This document shows, one piece after another, positions 1-8,183 of a DNA stretch of 64,000 nucleotides. Both the position numbers and the translations under genes were made by a program. Below the pieces are notes generated by a model. It was not told the origin of the DNA. It did not search any database and saw only the letters and a program-made list of their open reading frames with translations. Positions within the stretch are counted from its first letter, which is position 1, and every line of letters begins with the position of its first letter. The DNA is from Hathewaya proteolytica DSM 3090 (GTDB taxonomy: Bacteria > Bacillota > Clostridia > Clostridiales > Clostridiaceae), in NCBI RefSeq assembly GCF_900142225.1, contig NZ_FRAD01000005.1, forward strand, positions 124,001-188,000. Direction: 5' to 3'.

Positions 1-19
1 ATGTCCATTTTTTATGACA

Positions 20-1033
20 TTAGATGATGATTGCATCTTCACCACCCCTAGCCATGATGATTTCGCCTGTCTCATCAAGTCGTCTTATTATGTTAACTAT
101 ATTCTGCTGTGCCTTCTCCACATCAACTAATCTAACTGGACCAAGGTACTCCATATCTTCCTTCATAGACTCAGCTGCCCTCTTAGACTGATTCTTAAAT
201 ATGTGTTGCTGTACATCTTCAGATACATTTTTAAGCGCCAATACAAGATCTTTGCTGTCCACTTCTCTAAGAATTCTTTGAACTGATAAATCATCCAGAT
301 TGATGATGTCTTCGAATACGAACATTGACTCTTTAACCTTTTCCGCTAATTCTGCATCTTCTCTTTCTAAACTCTCTGTTATGTTCTTCTCTGTTGTCCT
401 GTCAACCTGATTTAATATATCTACTATAGATTGAATTCCACCTAGATTAGTTGTCTCGGTTTTTATAACTGATGACAGCTTTCCATCTAGAACCTTTTCA
501 ATTTCTTTTATAACTGTAGGTGAAGTTGTATTCATAGTTGCTATCCTATAAGCTACATCTGCCTGAAGCTCTTCAGGCAGCTCTGCTATTATCTGTGCCG
601 CTTTATCAGATTGCAGATAACATAAAACCAAAGCTATGGTCTGAGGGTGCTCATTTAGCAGCACATTTACCAGTTGTATAGGATCAGCTTTTCTAGCAAT
701 GGAGAATGGTCTAAACTGCTGAGTGGCCTCAGTTACCTTGTCTAAAATTTCAGCTGCCCTCTGTGGTCCTAAAGCTTTTCCAAGTAGAACGCGGGCATAG
801 TCTATTCCACCTTCCTTTAAAAATTCTTTTGCCTTATTTATCTCAATAAACTCTTGAAGGATGTCCTGTCTTTGTTCAGATTTTACTGTATTTATGTTAG
901 CTATCTCAAAAGTGATTTTTTGTATTTCTCTTTCAGGCAATTTTTTTATTATATTAGAGGATATTTCAGGACCTAAGGTGATAAATAGAATTGCTGCCTT
1001 TTGCACTCCTGTCAAACTATCAAATTTACTCAT
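20..1033 (-). CDS. fliG: Flagellar motor switch protein FliG
   Basis: FliG is the rotor protein that sits on the MS ring (FliF) and receives torque from the MotA stator. The 337-residue length is normal for the family. The middle domain carries the conserved EHPQ motif at about residues 128-131, and the C-terminal third has the charged torque helix region (FEDIINLDDLSVQRILREVD). The ATG is preceded by GAGGTGATCTAA, and that ribosome site overlaps the stop of fliF only 5 bases upstream, so the two genes are translationally coupled. It ends 19 bases from the window edge; a possible next start (fliH would be usual) lies at position 8, but too little is present to call. Confidence 0.97.
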   Translation of the reverse strand: MSKFDSLTGVQKAAILFITLGPEISSNIIKKLPEREIQKITFEIANINTVKSEQRQDILQEFIEINKAKEFLKEGGIDYARVLLGKALGPQRAAEILDKVTEATQQFRPFSIARKADPIQLVNVLLNEHPQTIALVLCYLQSDKAAQIIAELPEELQADVAYRIATMNTTSPTVIKEIEKVLDGKLSSVIKTETTNLGGIQSIVDILNQVDRTTEKNITESLEREDAELAEKVKESMFVFEDIINLDDLSVQRILREVDSKDLVLALKNVSEDVQQHIFKNQSKRAAESMKEDMEYLGPVRLVDVEKAQQNIVNIIRRLDETGEIIMARGGEDAIII

Positions 1034-1038
1034 TTAGA

Positions 1039-2631
1039 TCACCTCTCATCCTCAGCCAACCAAGATTTAACTATATCTACAACTTGTTCTGGTTGATTCT
1101 GTGCATATTTCTTTACTTCAGATTCCATGTGAGTAGTTGGAGTCTCAGATTCAAATACTATAGGTTCAAATTTATCCTCTCGACCCTTAGGCTGTATTAC
1201 ACTTTCCATGATTTCATCCAACCCAACATCATCCTCTTCTATATCTTTCTTTCCCCAAACTTTTTTGTATACTACTAACATTACTATTAATAAGATTATT
1301 CCTAGAATAGCCATTATAAGATTTCTTTCCAATGTCTTTTGCAGATTTTGATTTGAAGTAGAATTCATTTGATTTTTTGCCTCATCCATAAGAGGATTCT
1401 TGCTATCTGCAAATACAAAACCTTGTATGCTCACAGTATCTCCCCTAGTTTTGTCTATACCAGCAGCGGACATAACAGCTTCTTCAATTTTTAATCTAGA
1501 GAGATCATCCAATTTCGCTTTGGTTTCATCTATGGCAACTGAGATATTAATTTTATTGATTTTTCCTGGGGCTTCTACCTCCGTTCTATTCACCGATGGA
1601 ACCTGATAATTTCTCGTCTCATCCTTATAAGTATACTCTGTACTTGTACCTTCCCCATCTACCACAACTGGTGACAAATTATTGTCCACAGGAGAACTAG
1701 TGGTTTTGTCTGGAGTTTTATTTTTATCGTTGGTTTCTATTATATTCTCACTAACAACTACACCAGGAGAATAGTTTTTGCTATCAGTTTGCACTGCATT
1801 AAAATTCAAATCTACATTTACAGAAACTTTAACACCACTGCCATAAACAGGTTTTAAAATTTCCAATACTTTTTCCTTCATAGATTCTTCTTTATTGTTT
1901 ATCATCTCTCTTTGTTTATCAGTTGATACTTGACCCTTTGCAACATCTTCCTCATCATCAAATAATTTATCTGTAACTAGCTGAATGTCATTTACAGCTA
2001 TATTCACATTTTCCCTTTGTATATTGGGCACTGCGCCAGTTACCAAAGAAACTATGGCCTTTACTTGATTATCCTGAAGAGATTTTACACCGGATTTCAA
2101 CTTAATATAAATAGCTGCAGAGGCAGCTTCAGTAGATTCCTTTATAGCAAAGGTGTCCTTTTCTACAAGCTTTAAAAGTACTTTGCAATTCTCAACTTCC
2201 TCAAAGGACTTTATCATAAGTTCAATTTCCCCCTGAAGAGCCCTTTGATACTTAACATTGTTTTCAAAATCAGTAAGAACCATACTATCCGATTCAAATA
2301 ATTCAAGACCTACACTGCCATTTTTAAAATCCACCTTGGAAAGCGTTTCCATACGAGTTTTAGAAATATCCTGTTTAGGAACCATAATAGAATTACCCTG
2401 CACCTTATAATCGATGTTTTGTTCCTTTAGATAATCTATAACGCTACCTGAGTCCTTTGAGTCAAGATTTGAAAATAGAACAGCATACTCCGTTCTAAAA
2501 ACAGAAAAGCAAATATATGCAATAATTAGCAGTGTACCAATTATTGCGGATATTATGGTAATCTTTTTCCCCTTACTTAGTGCCTTCCATTTTCCTTTTA
2601 TGCCACTTACTTTTTCTGTTAGTTTTCCCAT
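1039..2631 (-). CDS. fliF: Flagellar MS-ring protein FliF
   Basis: FliF forms the membrane-embedded MS ring that is the base of the flagellum and houses the export gate. Two hydrophobic segments are visible, one near residues 22-45 and one near 440-465, bracketing the large periplasmic ring-building domains; the C-terminal tail is the part that binds FliG. The frame is open to a TTG at 2646, but GGGAG lies 8 bases before the ATG at 2631, which gives 530 residues and is the preferred start. It lies between fliE (3-base gap region) and fliG in the usual early-gene order. Confidence 0.96.
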   Translation of the reverse strand: MGKLTEKVSGIKGKWKALSKGKKITIISAIIGTLLIIAYICFSVFRTEYAVLFSNLDSKDSGSVIDYLKEQNIDYKVQGNSIMVPKQDISKTRMETLSKVDFKNGSVGLELFESDSMVLTDFENNVKYQRALQGEIELMIKSFEEVENCKVLLKLVEKDTFAIKESTEAASAAIYIKLKSGVKSLQDNQVKAIVSLVTGAVPNIQRENVNIAVNDIQLVTDKLFDDEEDVAKGQVSTDKQREMINNKEESMKEKVLEILKPVYGSGVKVSVNVDLNFNAVQTDSKNYSPGVVVSENIIETNDKNKTPDKTTSSPVDNNLSPVVVDGEGTSTEYTYKDETRNYQVPSVNRTEVEAPGKINKINISVAIDETKAKLDDLSRLKIEEAVMSAAGIDKTRGDTVSIQGFVFADSKNPLMDEAKNQMNSTSNQNLQKTLERNLIMAILGIILLIVMLVVYKKVWGKKDIEEDDVGLDEIMESVIQPKGREDKFEPIVFESETPTTHMESEVKKYAQNQPEQVVDIVKSWLAEDER

Positions 2632-2649
2632 TACGCGCACTCCCAACCT

Positions 2650-2991
2650 TTAAATCTGCATTCTGCTTATTTCCAAATATGCATCAACTAACTTGTTCCT
2701 TATTTCTACCGCCATTTGAAGGGTTGTACTTGCCTCCTTAGCAGACACCATTACTTCGTACATGTCAATATCTTCGCCATTTAAATACTTTTCTATGTTT
2801 TGCTCATTATTTACCTGATAATTATTAACCTTGTCCAGCTCATTTTTTAGAACACTTCCAAAATCTCCTGGACCATTTATGGATTCCAGGTCTTCTGATT
2901 TGCTTTTATTTACACTGTCGCTTTTCAATATGTTTCTTGCACTATTTATGAGATCTAAATTAACTGAAGGTATAAATTGATTTGTAACCAT
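2650..2991 (-). CDS. fliE: Flagellar hook-basal body protein FliE
   Basis: FliE is the small adaptor that links the MS ring to the rod and is exported through the flagellar type III apparatus. The 113-residue length is typical. The C-terminal half has the characteristic pattern YEVMVSAKEASTTLQMAVEIRNKL followed by AYLEISRMQ, which marks the family. The ATG has AGGAG nine bases upstream. It is the third gene of flgB-flgC-fliE-fliF-fliG, the standard early Gram-positive order. Confidence 0.95.
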   Translation of the reverse strand: MVTNQFIPSVNLDLINSARNILKSDSVNKSKSEDLESINGPGDFGSVLKNELDKVNNYQVNNEQNIEKYLNGEDIDMYEVMVSAKEASTTLQMAVEIRNKLVDAYLEISRMQI

Positions 2992-3006
2992 GTATTTTCA
3001 CTCCTG

Positions 3007-3438
3007 TTATTTTCCTATTTCTAAAGTTTTCATAAGAATGTTTTTTTGAATATTTATGCATGTAACATTGGCCTCATAGGCTCTAGAAGATGCAATTAAA
3101 TCCGCCATTTCATTAAGAGTGTTAACGTTTGGCATGGTTACATATCCATTCTCATCTGCATCCGGATGCTCTGGGTCGTATACATTCCTTAAAGGGGATG
3201 GATCTTCCTCAATCTTTACAGCCTTTACCCCCATAAGTTGACTAGTTTTTCTTCCAGTAACTCTGCTTATTTCATTTTGATAATTCTCTTTAAATACGGC
3301 TATCTTCCTTACATAGGGCTTGCCGTCTTTTCCTCTTGTAGTTGTAGCATTTACCATATTTGAAGCTATGGTGTCCATTCGTAGACGTTCTGCAGCAAGT
3401 CCACTTGTGCTAATCCTCATGCTCTGGAAAGCTCTCAT
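3007..3438 (-). CDS. flgC: Flagellar basal-body rod protein FlgC
   Basis: FlgC is a proximal rod subunit. The N-terminus (MRISTSGLAAERLRMDTIASNMVNA) is the conserved rod/hook signature with the SNxxNA-type segment, and the C-terminus (EMADLIASSRAYEANVTCINIQKNI) is the matching coiled-coil half. Length 143 residues is normal. GGGGAGG nine bases before the ATG overlaps the last codons of flgB, so the pair is coupled. Confidence 0.96.
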   Translation of the reverse strand: MRAFQSMRISTSGLAAERLRMDTIASNMVNATTTRGKDGKPYVRKIAVFKENYQNEISRVTGRKTSQLMGVKAVKIEEDPSPLRNVYDPEHPDADENGYVTMPNVNTLNEMADLIASSRAYEANVTCINIQKNILMKTLEIGK

Positions 3439-3440
3439 TA

Positions 3441-3860
3441 TTATTTACCTCCCCTAATGACAGTATTCTTCATAGCAAATTCGTTGTTAATTGAAGTTAC
3501 TAAAGATTGATACAATATTGCATTTGCTGCAAGATTGCCCATTTCAGAATCCACATCCACATTATTGCCATCATTTTTCATAGAAGTTGAGTTATCTCTC
3601 TTAATTTCGTATGCTGATTCAATTGAATTGGAGGGTAGATGTTTTTCCTCAGTCCTCTTCATTTCCATTTTATTGTGGTTTTTTAAATTATTTTTAAGAA
3701 TTACGTCAAACCTCTTGTAACCCTGAGTATTTACGTTGGCTATATTGTTTGAAATCACACTATCTCTTTTCATACTTGCCGCCATAGCATCTTTTATATA
3801 ACCATAAACATGGCTTCCGTAACTATTGTTATTGAATATACTATTAACACCATTACTCAT
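3441..3860 (-). CDS. flgB: Flagellar basal-body rod protein FlgB
   Basis: FlgB is the most membrane-proximal rod subunit. The segment SNNIANVNTQGYKR near residues 41-54 is the rod-family motif. The start ATG is preceded by AAGGAGG. It is the first gene of the early flagellar cluster in this window, and the 400-base gap upstream of it must contain its promoter. Length 139 residues is typical. Confidence 0.96.
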   Translation of the reverse strand: MSNGVNSIFNNNSYGSHVYGYIKDAMAASMKRDSVISNNIANVNTQGYKRFDVILKNNLKNHNKMEMKRTEEKHLPSNSIESAYEIKRDNSTSMKNDGNNVDVDSEMGNLAANAILYQSLVTSINNEFAMKNTVIRGGK

Positions 3861-4223
3861 AGAATCAACCTCCTTAATATATTATATGTGAATAAAAAGT
3901 AAATAACTTTTGCTTTTACAAATACTCTTTTATTGGGATTTGCTATTTTAGTTCATTATTTATTTAAGTTGAATATATTTTTTAAATATATTTATTAATA
4001 CATTATAATTGATAAACAAGTTTTTTTAAACATGTTTTATTACCATAATTTAAATATTCTCTTTCAACATTGTATTTTTCTTAAATGTTTAATTTAATTT
4101 TATATTTAACATTATTTTTGTTAAATATTATACTCTAGGTAGATATGCCTTCAATTTTTTTCACTTTTACTATTCTTTAAAAGCTTTTTTTAAACAAATG
4201 ATACAATATACATTTTTTTGCAT
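3861..4223. other. AT-rich intergenic region upstream of flgB
   Basis: About 360 bases lie between flgB and the flagellin terminator. The stretch is extremely rich in A and T with many TTTAA and ATTTAAAT tracts. No open reading frame of note, no sigma-D type TAAA-N15-CGATAA match and no strong hairpin was found. A TATAAT on the minus strand at 3886-3881 is too close to the flgB ribosome site to be a convincing -10, and no good -35 partner was seen. It presumably contains the promoter for the flgB-fliG genes. Confidence 0.5.
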
Positions 4224-4263
4224 AAAAGAAAGCTACTATTTATATAAATAGTAGCTTTCTTTT
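4224..4263 (-). terminator. Terminator after flagellin
   Basis: A 40-base perfect palindrome (AAAAGAAAGCTACTATTTAT and its complement) starts at the flagellin stop codon. Read on the minus strand it gives a long stem whose 3' side ends in CTTTTATG and is followed by further T residues, as in an intrinsic terminator. It would end the long late-flagellar operon. Confidence 0.9.
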
Positions 4264-5098
4264 ATTTCATATTCCTTAATATATTCAAAACCTCTGAGGG
4301 CATTCTATTTGTTTGAACCATGATAGCATTACTTGCTTCTGTAATAATATTTTTTGTAGTCAAATTTAGTATTTCTTCAGCTACATCTGCATCGCTTATC
4401 ATACTATCAGCCCCCTCCATTGCTAGTACAGTATCTTGCACTATATCAAAGGTAGATTCTAATCTATTTTGTATAGAGCCGTAGCTGCTTCTAGCAGTAA
4501 TGACTTTTTCCATGGCTGAGTCAATTTTTTCAAGAGATTCTCCCACCTTATCCACAGTTGAAATATCTATCTGTTCTTTTTCAATGCCAAGCTTGTCTGT
4601 TGTTAGTTGAAAAGTGGGAATTTTTATATCATCGTCTTCCATACTGATTTTGGAGATTATATAATCTGGTGTCCCCTCTATGCCATCTCTATTCAGCATA
4701 CTCAAACCATTCATATCCGTATTTTTTGCCAAATAATTTATATTGTCCACCATTACATTGATCTCTTTTTTTATTTCCTCTTTATCTTTTTCTGTCATCA
4801 TTCCGCCAGCTTGCACCGTAAGTTCTCGTATCCTCTGAAGACTTTCAGACATACCAGATAATCCACCATCCATGGTTTGAATTAAGCTAACACTATCTTG
4901 AATATTTCTAGAGCAACTATTAAGGGATCTTATGCCCAACTTTAGCCTCTCACTTTGAGAGATTCTATTGGGATCATCAGCAGCGGAATTGAGCTTGCTT
5001 CCAGTGTTGATTCTATTCATGGCCACAGATTGCTTCTTTTCAGTCCTTAACAAATTTCTATACACATTTAACGATTGAAGATTGTGATTTAATCTCAT
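4262..5098 (-). CDS. hag: Flagellin
   Basis: This is the filament subunit. The N-terminus (MRLNHNLQSLNVYRNL) and the C-terminus (ASNAIMVQTNRMPSEVLNIL) are the conserved coiled-coil D0/D1 regions of flagellin. At 278 residues it is a minimal flagellin with little variable D2/D3 domain. The frame is open to a TTG at 5110, but that TTG is part of the ribosome site TTGGAGG, so the ATG at 5098 (GGAGG five bases upstream) is the start. It is the last gene of the flgM-fliT-flagellin operon. Only one flagellin is present in the window. Confidence 0.96.
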   Translation of the reverse strand: MRLNHNLQSLNVYRNLLRTEKKQSVAMNRINTGSKLNSAADDPNRISQSERLKLGIRSLNSCSRNIQDSVSLIQTMDGGLSGMSESLQRIRELTVQAGGMMTEKDKEEIKKEINVMVDNINYLAKNTDMNGLSMLNRDGIEGTPDYIISKISMEDDDIKIPTFQLTTDKLGIEKEQIDISTVDKVGESLEKIDSAMEKVITARSSYGSIQNRLESTFDIVQDTVLAMEGADSMISDADVAEEILNLTTKNIITEASNAIMVQTNRMPSEVLNILRNMK

Positions 5099-5114
5099 TA
5101 CGGCCTCCAAATTA

Positions 5115-5450
5115 CTATACTTGAGTATTAAAATGAACTTGCCTTTTCAAATGGTCATTGTAAGCATTGTGTGCTTCCCTATTCCTGACTATTGACGCCA
5201 TCTCATTTTTGTACTCTTGAAGTTTATTCTTAATTAACTTATTGATCTCCTTCTGAAGCTGGTCAACATTTAGATTTTGCCTCACTTCTTGAGATACCTT
5301 GTTTAAATCCATATTCTTAAGGTCTAGCAAAATTTTCTCTCTCTCTTCAGTGAGATCATAAAAAGATACAAAATCACTTTTTTCAAGGGCTTCCACTATC
5401 TTTTCACTTATTTTTTTGTACTCCAAAAGAGTTTTTTCTTCATTATTCAT
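5115..5450 (-). CDS. fliT: FliT-like flagellar chaperone
   Basis: A 111-residue, highly charged, helical protein with no membrane segment or signal. Position directly after fliD and the size match FliT-type chaperones, which hold the FliD cap protein before export; sequence similarity in this family is low, so the call rests largely on context. The frame is open to 5483, but the ATG at 5450 shares its A with the fliD stop (TAATG), a classic translational coupling, and is taken as the start. The residues upstream of it would lie inside fliD. Confidence 0.7.
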   Translation of the reverse strand: MNNEEKTLLEYKKISEKIVEALEKSDFVSFYDLTEEREKILLDLKNMDLNKVSQEVRQNLNVDQLQKEINKLIKNKLQEYKNEMASIVRNREAHNAYNDHLKRQVHFNTQV

Positions 5451-7060
5451 TATTTTATACCGCCTAACTGGGAAGCAAGCCAATTACTTTGTGCATTCAG
5501 CTTATTCATAGCTTCCTCCAGCTTTGCAAACTGACTGTAATATACCTTCTCTTTGTTGAACATTTTGTTTTCCATTTGAGCAATAGCTTTTTCTTGCTTC
5601 AAAATGCTCTTTGTAAGGTCATTTTCAAATGCATATCTAGAATTTTCAAATCCCGCTTTTTTTACAAAAACACCCTCGCCACCGGCATATTCATCTAAAA
5701 TAGAAGATATCCTTCTAAAAATACCTCTTTCATTGTAAGCTTGCCTTTTTTCATTTGCTGTAGATTCATAATTAATATTTAGCTTTGTATCCTTAGTAAG
5801 CAAATTAAATATTTCTTCACCATTAACTTCAAAAGCAGTCTTAAACTTATCCTTGTCAAAGGTAATAGTATTGCTATCTTTTTTTGTATCTATCCCTATT
5901 TTTCTGTAGTCAGTAGAAACGCCCTCTATTCCATCGCTAAAAGCCCTTCTCAAACTCAAAATCATGGACTCTAATTGCTTGTCATTTCTAAACAATCCTT
6001 TTTTAGCTTGATTTTCCCACTTTTCAATTTGCTTCTCTGATAAACTATCTTTTTCCTCATCTGTCAGAGGTTTATATCCTGTGGTCTTTTCTGAAAGTAG
6101 GTCCTCAATTTTTTTCACTAATTCATTGTAGGAATTTATAAATTTTTCAACCTTGCCCGCTACCTCAGTGGCATCTGGTCTAAGGTTAAAGGAAATTTCT
6201 TTAGTGGAATCTGCCTCTTTCAATGCAAAAGTAATATTATCCCTAGTAAATAAATTTGATTCGCTGGTGACCTTAGAGTACTCTGTCTCACCTGGTATTT
6301 TCACTTCTATTTCAGCATCGGTTCCTTTTGCCTCTACAGGTAGGCCACTGCTCATGCCTAATTTTTCAGCAATGCTACCTTCAACCTTAATTGAAGAATT
6401 GCTTCCTGTTTTAACAGTCTGGAAAACAATTTTATTTGTTATGGTACTAGCCCCTATGTTTAAAACACTAGAAAGAGATTTGCTATTTCCGTTGCTATCT
6501 TTAACTGTTGTATTCTTAAGCTCCTTTAGGAAATCTCCCAAAGTCATGTCGCTGTTCATATTAAATTCAAAAACATCATCGCCTACAGTTATTTTAAGAT
6601 TTTCATTTTGTCCTTCTCCCACTGCACCAATATAATCGCTAATTGGTTTGTCCACATCTAACTTAGTTCCTTCAGGTAGATTGCTATGAATGCTTGCATT
6701 GCTAGCTAGGTTGTTTACCTTAACCTTATAGTTACCTTGTATGGCACCAATGCTTCCTTTAACATCCAAATTTTTTCTATCAGCTTCTAAAATATCATTT
6801 TTTAAAGTACTATAAGTGGAATTTAGAAGTAGATTATTATCTCCAGATTTAACAATATCCATATAATCTGACTTAAGTTTTCTCAAGTTTTGCGTTAACT
6901 CCACATATGTTTCCTGTTTCCACTCATCCACTTGTTTTTTTTGCTTAAATCTATCCACCTTGATCTTATGAGCTTTCAACATATTTTTTACTACTTGATC
7001 TGTGTCCATCCCAGTTGCAAGACCTGTTATTCTATTTGTATTAATACCTGAAATAGCCAT
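5450..7060 (-). CDS. fliD: Flagellar filament cap protein FliD
   Basis: FliD (HAP2) forms the cap under which flagellin subunits fold and are added. The N-terminal part (TNRITGLATGMDTDQVVKNMLKAHK) is the FliD signature, and the C-terminal part has the long helix pattern (FENDLTKSILKQEKAIAQMENKMFNKEKVYYSQFAKLEEAMNKL) with the LNAQSNWLASQL ending. Length 536 residues is typical. It follows fliS and overlaps fliT by one base. Confidence 0.95.
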   Translation of the reverse strand: MAISGINTNRITGLATGMDTDQVVKNMLKAHKIKVDRFKQKKQVDEWKQETYVELTQNLRKLKSDYMDIVKSGDNNLLLNSTYSTLKNDILEADRKNLDVKGSIGAIQGNYKVKVNNLASNASIHSNLPEGTKLDVDKPISDYIGAVGEGQNENLKITVGDDVFEFNMNSDMTLGDFLKELKNTTVKDSNGNSKSLSSVLNIGASTITNKIVFQTVKTGSNSSIKVEGSIAEKLGMSSGLPVEAKGTDAEIEVKIPGETEYSKVTSESNLFTRDNITFALKEADSTKEISFNLRPDATEVAGKVEKFINSYNELVKKIEDLLSEKTTGYKPLTDEEKDSLSEKQIEKWENQAKKGLFRNDKQLESMILSLRRAFSDGIEGVSTDYRKIGIDTKKDSNTITFDKDKFKTAFEVNGEEIFNLLTKDTKLNINYESTANEKRQAYNERGIFRRISSILDEYAGGEGVFVKKAGFENSRYAFENDLTKSILKQEKAIAQMENKMFNKEKVYYSQFAKLEEAMNKLNAQSNWLASQLGGIK

Positions 7061-7088
7061 TATCCTTCCTCCTTTTCCTCCATTAAAA

Positions 7089-7478
7089 CTACTTATTATC
7101 CACTTTTGATAGCTTGTACGCTTCGTTCCACGTATCTCTCACATCGCAAATTAGTGAAATTGTGTCATCCAAGGTTTTTGCATCCTTACTTATATTTGCT
7201 CTTCCCAAGTTATCAACTATAAATTCATATACTCTTTTTAAGTCTTCTGCCCACTTGCCACCTAAATTTGTATCAAGACTGTATGTCAATTCTAAAAATA
7301 TATTCTCAGTCTTAACGATATTATTATGTGCTTCATTTATATTGTTCTCTTCTATAGCAACCCTTGCCAATTTCGAAAATTTAACTGCACCATCTAACAA
7401 CATAAGAAGAAGTTGTTCCTTAGATGCATAATTTACACTGTTACTTTTATACACATTATAAGCATTCCCAAAGGTCAT
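7089..7478 (-). CDS. fliS: Flagellin chaperone FliS
   Basis: FliS is the cytoplasmic chaperone that keeps flagellin from polymerising before export. Family marks are AYNVYKSNSVNYASKEQLLLMLLDGAVKF near the N-terminus and the helix with LGGKWAEDLKRVYEFI near the C-terminus. The frame is open to a TTG at 7499, but GGAGGGG lies about eight bases before the ATG at 7478, so the protein is 129 residues, the usual size. It sits between the unknown small orf and fliD. Confidence 0.93.
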   Translation of the reverse strand: MTFGNAYNVYKSNSVNYASKEQLLLMLLDGAVKFSKLARVAIEENNINEAHNNIVKTENIFLELTYSLDTNLGGKWAEDLKRVYEFIVDNLGRANISKDAKTLDDTISLICDVRDTWNEAYKLSKVDNK

Positions 7479-7502
7479 TCCTTTTCCCCTCCACAACAAA
7501 AT

Positions 7503-7742
7503 TTACAGCGTTCTATCCAAAAGCAAGCCTTTGCCTTCACTCTTAGCGGCTTCCTCAATATTCATCTCTGCATCCACAATGACCGTCTTTTCATTGGATT
7601 TTTTTAAATTCATATTTTGGTGCTTCATATCATCGTTTTCTCTTATTATATTTTCCTGTTTTCTGTGCACCTTACTTTCGGAAGTCTTTTCATTTATTCC
7701 TTGGCGAATTTCAAGATCGACCTTGTTCAATTTGGTTTCCAT
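7503..7742 (-). CDS. Small flagellar-operon protein of unknown function
   Basis: A 79-residue, very hydrophilic, lysine- and glutamate-rich protein with no Cys, no membrane segment and no recognised domain. It is likely real: it has an ATG, it lies in the same direction between flaG (14 bases) and fliS (24 bases), and the operon is otherwise compact. The sequence is largely of low complexity with Asn/Lys/Glu, consistent with a disordered or helical chaperone-like protein, but that is inference. I do not recognise it. Confidence 0.65.
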   Translation of the reverse strand: METKLNKVDLEIRQGINEKTSESKVHRKQENIIRENDDMKHQNMNLKKSNEKTVIVDAEMNIEEAAKSEGKGLLLDRTL

Positions 7743-7756
7743 ACGGCTCCACTTCC

Positions 7757-8149
7757 TTAGGCTTTTTTATCAACCATAATTCCCACCATCTCGCACATTT
7801 TTGCAATCATATCCAAGATTTTTTTAGGTGGCACCTCTTGCAACACCCTTCCGCTATCTGTATCTACTATTTTTATCATGATCACGTTTTTAAACTTATC
7901 GTGCATAGAGTACTCTGCGTGAGAATTGTGTTTCTTTAATAGGGCATTTACTATATCCAAAGATTCTTTTAATTCCTTTTCAGAATAAGACTGTTCTTTT
8001 ACACTTTCTTTGTTAGAAGTATTGTCTAAATTTGACGTTTCCTCCTTGTTGATTTCCTCAACTGAAAGTTCTTCTTGCTCAGCTACGTTGGAAATAAGAT
8101 TTTTCATGCTTTCCATTGTGTTGTTTTGTTTCATATTTACGATTTCCAA
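7757..8149 (-). CDS. flaG: FlaG family protein
   Basis: FlaG proteins affect filament length and lie next to fliD/fliS in many bacteria. The C-terminal half carries the family pattern: SMHDKFKNVIMIKIVDTDSGRVLQEVPPKKILDMIAKM, with the hallmark VPPKK(I/M)LDM. The N-terminal 60 residues are acidic and probably disordered. GGAGG lies ten bases before a TTG at 8149, whereas the first ATG (8134) would be 25 bases away, so the TTG start is preferred. Confidence 0.85.
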   Translation of the reverse strand: MEIVNMKQNNTMESMKNLISNVAEQEELSVEEINKEETSNLDNTSNKESVKEQSYSEKELKESLDIVNALLKKHNSHAEYSMHDKFKNVIMIKIVDTDSGRVLQEVPPKKILDMIAKMCEMVGIMVDKKA

Positions 8150-8183
8150 AATAAAATCACCTCCATTAACTTTAGTTAAACTT

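Noticed and set aside
991..1278. Plus-strand open frame of 95 codons opposite fliF
   Set aside because: It is an AT-rich, Phe/Tyr/Leu-heavy shadow of fliF with no ribosome site; fliF is strongly supported by family motifs.
5098..5110. TTG start giving four extra residues on flagellin
   Set aside because: The TTG is part of the TTGGAGG ribosome site for the ATG at 5098, and flagellins normally begin at that ATG.
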